64,000 bases of DNA, taken from NCBI GenBank assembly GCA_024231855.1, contig JAAEQD010000049.1, positions 35,460 through 99,459 of the forward strand, given 5' to 3'. This document shows positions 61,381 to 64,000 of the stretch, in pieces; the stretch's first letter is position 1, and every line of letters starts with the position of its first letter. This stretch comes from Candidatus Zixiibacteriota bacterium. GTDB lineage: Bacteria > Zixibacteria > MSB-5A5 > UBA10806 > 4484-95. The translations under genes were made by a program, and so were the position numbers. Below the pieces are notes generated by a model. It made no database searches, was not told the DNA's origin, and saw nothing but the letters and a program-made list of their open reading frames with translations.

Positions 61381-61911
61381 TTATTCCCCTAAGGAATACT
61401 CCCCCTGCCACTCAACAACATATTCAGTCTTTGAAACAAACATGCCTTTATAAGTCCCGCCGCCGGTAATGTTAGAGTATTTACCCATACCGCCTGTATA
61501 TTTGAAAGTCCCTTCAAACGCTGTCGACGGCGTGCCTTCATCGGTCATAGTAGTAACTACTTTGTGCTCCCACTTGGAAATCATACCATCATTCTCTTTC
61601 ATAACCTTTATGTAACCATGCCCCGAACCGGAGCCATTAACCAAATCATCCAGCGAATAGTTAATAATACTAGCCCCATCGAGCATCTCTATATCGCCGG
61701 TGCTGGTATTTATACCCTCTGAAGTCGTAAAAGAAATTCTATGACCATCGACATCGCCAATTTCAAACTCCTTCTGCTCGGTATAGGAGGCTTTAATTTT
61801 ACCGCCAGCTTTGATAGCTTTCCCAGCAACCGATACAGATACGCCGATGAAGATGACCAGTGTTAAAGCCATCAATGCGGCGATTAGATGTTTTAACGAA
61901 AGTTTTCGCAT
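61381..61911 (-). CDS. exported protein, lipocalin- or allene-oxide-cyclase-like, unknown function
   Basis: 176 residues. Signal peptide about 1-29 (ends VSVAG). The mature part is beta-rich with TFKYTGGMGKYSNITGGGTY, a motif that resembles the calycin/allene-oxide-cyclase-like barrel seen in many small secreted proteins. No ligand or catalytic residues can be assigned. Confidence 0.6.
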   Translation of the reverse strand: MRKLSLKHLIAALMALTLVIFIGVSVSVAGKAIKAGGKIKASYTEQKEFEIGDVDGHRISFTTSEGINTSTGDIEMLDGASIINYSLDDLVNGSGSGHGYIKVMKENDGMISKWEHKVVTTMTDEGTPSTAFEGTFKYTGGMGKYSNITGGGTYKGMFVSKTEYVVEWQGEYSLGE

Positions 61912-62094
61912 AATCCCATGCTGCTTTAAAGAGTTGACTTCGAGCCGGCAACAATTATCAGTCTGGTTACTAAGCGCTGCCTAGTAACCAAAGCCGGCGA
62001 TTTACGAATTTATCTATATCAAAAGCTGATTGGATCAAAGTTGCTATTGCAATATTAATTTACATAATTGTTTGGGATAATGTCAAATTTAAAA

Positions 62095-62168
62095 AGCCGC
62101 CCCTTACGAGGAGGCTTATCAATCTCGCGTCAGGAGCACAGGACTCCTGAACTACCTGAATTGGATTT
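62095..62168. repeat. intergenic hairpin repeat, full copy 1
   Basis: About 70 bases nearly matching 63323-63394: GAGGAGGCTTATC, then a GTCAGGAG ... CTCCTGA hairpin and CTACCTGAATT. Non-coding, between genes. Confidence 0.75.
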
Positions 62169-62185
62169 ACGGCTATAGAAATATT

Positions 62186-63166
62186 TCACTTAAATAGAAA
62201 CTCAGCATCAATCCAGTATCTTTCTTCTTTACCACCTTTATAACTTGTGAAAAATAAATACTTACTATCAGGTGTTAACATCGGAAATCTCTGGGATTTC
62301 CCGGTATTTATTATGCTTCCCAGACTCCTATGTTTTCCCCAACTGCCATCAGCATTTCTGAAGCTAATCTTCAGGGGTGCGTTTAGAGTAGCATAAATAA
62401 TGTAACTCTCATCCGGAGCAATATATGGACTCATTCTGAAATCATTATTAATTGAAGGACCTATACTCCTGGGCTGTTCATATAGCCCATCCTTCAGTTC
62501 AGAATAATAAATATGAAAGGAGCCTTCTTCTTTGTATTGTGCGGCAAAATATACTGTGCCTTTTTCACTAACAGATGGCATCGTTTCGTTGAAATCTGTA
62601 TTGAATTGTAATCGAATTGGTTCACTCCAATTCAAATCTACTCTTTCAACATACCAAATATCATCATCTGATTTTATTTTTGCTCCTTGAGTTATTGGCC
62701 TGTTAGAATAAAAAAACATCTTTTTGTTGTCATACGTTATGAACGGTCCCCCATCAGAATAATCTCCGGAAAATGATACAATTTCCGGATTTGACCATTT
62801 CCCATCTTCATATCTTGAAAAATATATTACTTGTTTTCTCGATTTTGTGTTCTTAACTCTGATCCCGGAACTCCAATAAATTTCTTTACCATCGGGAGAG
62901 AAACATGGGCTGCTATGTTGATGGTCCTCATTCACAAAAATATCAGGTGCAAATAGTTCTGCTTTTAAGCTTGGTTTTGGGTTATTAAAATAATTACATT
63001 CAAATATTACAGACGTTAACTCTTCTTTATCTTCAGCTTTGTGATCGATTTTATTTGAAACAGAATTTTCTTGTTGATTCTGGTTCGATTCTGTTTTTGA
63101 TGTGCATTGGATGAACACGAAGAGCACAATTAATATAAAAACTAGAATGTTACCTGAAAATTTCAT
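62186..63166 (-). CDS. PD40 (TolB-like) beta-propeller lipoprotein
   Basis: 326 residues, ATG after AAAGGAG. Signal helix with lipobox-like FIQC. After a Gln/Asn/Glu-rich linker come about five blades with the PD40 signature (CFSPDGKEIYWSS, TYDNKKMFFYSN, APDESYIIYATL, TPDSKYLFFTS). Such lipoproteins bind proteins or peptidoglycan at the outer membrane. It stands between two copies of the intergenic hairpin repeat. More A+T-rich than its neighbours. Confidence 0.8.
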   Translation of the reverse strand: MKFSGNILVFILIVLFVFIQCTSKTESNQNQQENSVSNKIDHKAEDKEELTSVIFECNYFNNPKPSLKAELFAPDIFVNEDHQHSSPCFSPDGKEIYWSSGIRVKNTKSRKQVIYFSRYEDGKWSNPEIVSFSGDYSDGGPFITYDNKKMFFYSNRPITQGAKIKSDDDIWYVERVDLNWSEPIRLQFNTDFNETMPSVSEKGTVYFAAQYKEEGSFHIYYSELKDGLYEQPRSIGPSINNDFRMSPYIAPDESYIIYATLNAPLKISFRNADGSWGKHRSLGSIINTGKSQRFPMLTPDSKYLFFTSYKGGKEERYWIDAEFLFK

Positions 63167-63322
63167 AATACGTCTCCTTTATTTAAAATCAACTGATATT
63201 TAACGTCATATTTAATCCCGTTTCCTCATAGCATTAAATCCTACATTTGTAATAGTGTCAACAAGAAAAAAAAATAGGATGAAAACTGACCGGCTTCCAC
63301 CGCCGATAATAGTAATTAATAG

Positions 63323-63394
63323 AAATCGCCCGTTGCGAGGAGGCTTATCGGTATCGCGTCAGGGGCACGGGATTCCTGACCTACTCGAATTCAA
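63323..63394. repeat. intergenic hairpin repeat, full copy 2
   Basis: Direct copy of 62095-62168 with about ten differences, several of which keep the hairpin (GTCAGGGGC ... ATTCCTGAC). Confidence 0.75.
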
Positions 63395-63397
63395 TTA

Positions 63398-64000
63398 TTA
63401 ATCCACCAAGCCAAACTTCCTGATATTAGCGTCGGCGATGGCCTGGATTTTTGCGATCTCGGCTGGGCCATCTTTATCAGTAAACAGGTGACGGTAACGG
63501 CCCTGAAGTTTCAGGTACTCGGTAACCGGTTTGAGGTCTTTGGTGATCTTTCTCACGCGGGTAACCTCGCCCCATTTCATTTCGATAATCGGGAACAGGC
63601 CGGTTTGCACCGCCAGACGGGCGATCTCGACTGTCTCCTCGGTCTTGTAAGCCCAACCCAGCGGACACGGTACGTGCAGATGAAGGAATGTCGCACCCTC
63701 TTCTTTCAGGCATTTTCTCACTTTCGATTGCACGTCCGTAGGAAAACCGACAGTCGCCGAGCAGGCGTACGGAATATTATGCGCGGCTACGATCTGTAAA
63801 AGCGGCTTTTTCGGCAGAGGATTACCTTGCGAAGCCGTACCCGACGGCGAGGTGCTCGTATGCGTACCATACGGGGTCAGACCCGAACGCTGGACACCGG
63901 TATTCATATAGGCTTCGTTATCGTAACAGACATATAATACCTGCTGGTTGCGTTCCAGCATCCCCGACAGGCAGCCGATTCCGATATCGGCCGTACCGCC
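63398..64000 (-). CDS. porB: pyruvate:ferredoxin oxidoreductase beta subunit, C-terminal part
   Basis: The frame is open to the window edge; about 200 residues are visible. It contains the thiamine-diphosphate-binding region (GGTADIGIGCLSG, YVCYDNEAYMNTGVQRSG) and the conserved TPYGTHTSTSPSG, then HVPCPLGWAYKTEETVEIAR. The enzyme oxidises pyruvate to acetyl-CoA and reduces ferredoxin, with alpha and gamma/delta subunits expected just outside. It points to anaerobic or microaerobic carbon metabolism, matching the biotin decarboxylase operon. Confidence 0.92.
   Translation of the reverse strand, partial: GGTADIGIGCLSGMLERNQQVLYVCYDNEAYMNTGVQRSGLTPYGTHTSTSPSGTASQGNPLPKKPLLQIVAAHNIPYACSATVGFPTDVQSKVRKCLKEEGATFLHLHVPCPLGWAYKTEETVEIARLAVQTGLFPIIEMKWGEVTRVRKITKDLKPVTEYLKLQGRYRHLFTDKDGPAEIAKIQAIADANIRKFGLVD

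Overview
The window looks like a chromosomal segment of an uncultivated, Gram-negative, flagellated bacterium of the FCB group. The best guess is a Zixibacteria-like lineage, but this is inferred from gene style and not from a marker gene. Supporting signs are secreted proteins ending in a YPNPFN-type C-terminal sorting domain, a dockerin-like repeat pair, many lipoproteins, PD40/NHL propellers and carboxypeptidase-regulatory repeat proteins. Flagellin has a sigma-54 promoter, and a Na+-translocating biotin decarboxylase and a pyruvate:ferredoxin oxidoreductase suggest anaerobic or fermentative metabolism.

Layout. 0-0.6 kb: two small A+T-rich membrane-protein genes behind duplicated promoters, next to tRNA-Arg(ACG). 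0.7-9.6 kb: glycosyltransferase, an SppA protease fused to a barrel-like domain, an exported class II amidotransferase with dockerin repeats, an Ig-like lipoprotein, a DMT exporter and a small Cys-rich exported protein. 9.77-28.23 kb: a composite genomic island at tRNA-Arg(UCU). The intact tRNA is at the right end, and two displaced copies of its 3' half lie at 9.77 and 12.39 kb. They split the island into a 2.6-kb A+T-rich element (VTT membrane protein plus an unknown protein) and a 15.7-kb element. The larger element holds an intact tyrosine integrase, plasmid/ICE-type small genes, a broken clamp-loader gene, a serine recombinase, secreted-protein cargo, a site-2-protease-like protein lacking its catalytic Glu, gene debris and a second, truncated integrase.

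28.2-32.2 kb: tRNA-Pro, then the operon smpB-amidase-murI-rdgB (read leftward) and tRNA-Leu(CAG). 32.2-34.6 kb: an islet with a pentapeptide-repeat protein, bounded by a second copy of the tRNA-Leu 3' end. 34.8-39.0 kb: Ser/Thr kinase-TPR protein and a sigma-54 activator, tail to tail. 39-43 kb: lipoproteins, an outer-membrane-like protein and an RRM RNA-binding protein. 43.4-47.7 kb: Na+-pumping biotin-dependent decarboxylase operon with a biotin ligase gene upstream. 48-52.3 kb: cobalamin adenosyltransferase, thioredoxin reductase, lipoyl synthase and an HD-GYP response regulator. 52.4-57.6 kb: repeat-rich secreted protein, lone MshEN-type protein, flagellin and a rubrerythrin-like protein. 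57.8-63.2 kb: lipoproteins, two tandem TPR-alpha/beta hydrolases, a PD40 lipoprotein and a family of intergenic hairpin repeats. The right edge cuts the pyruvate:ferredoxin oxidoreductase beta subunit.

Main theme: three of the four tRNA genes carry a displaced copy of their 3' end that bounds small accessory segments, so tRNA-directed insertion has repeatedly shaped this region. Function calls come from motif recognition by eye. Start codons were chosen by ribosome-binding sites where visible.
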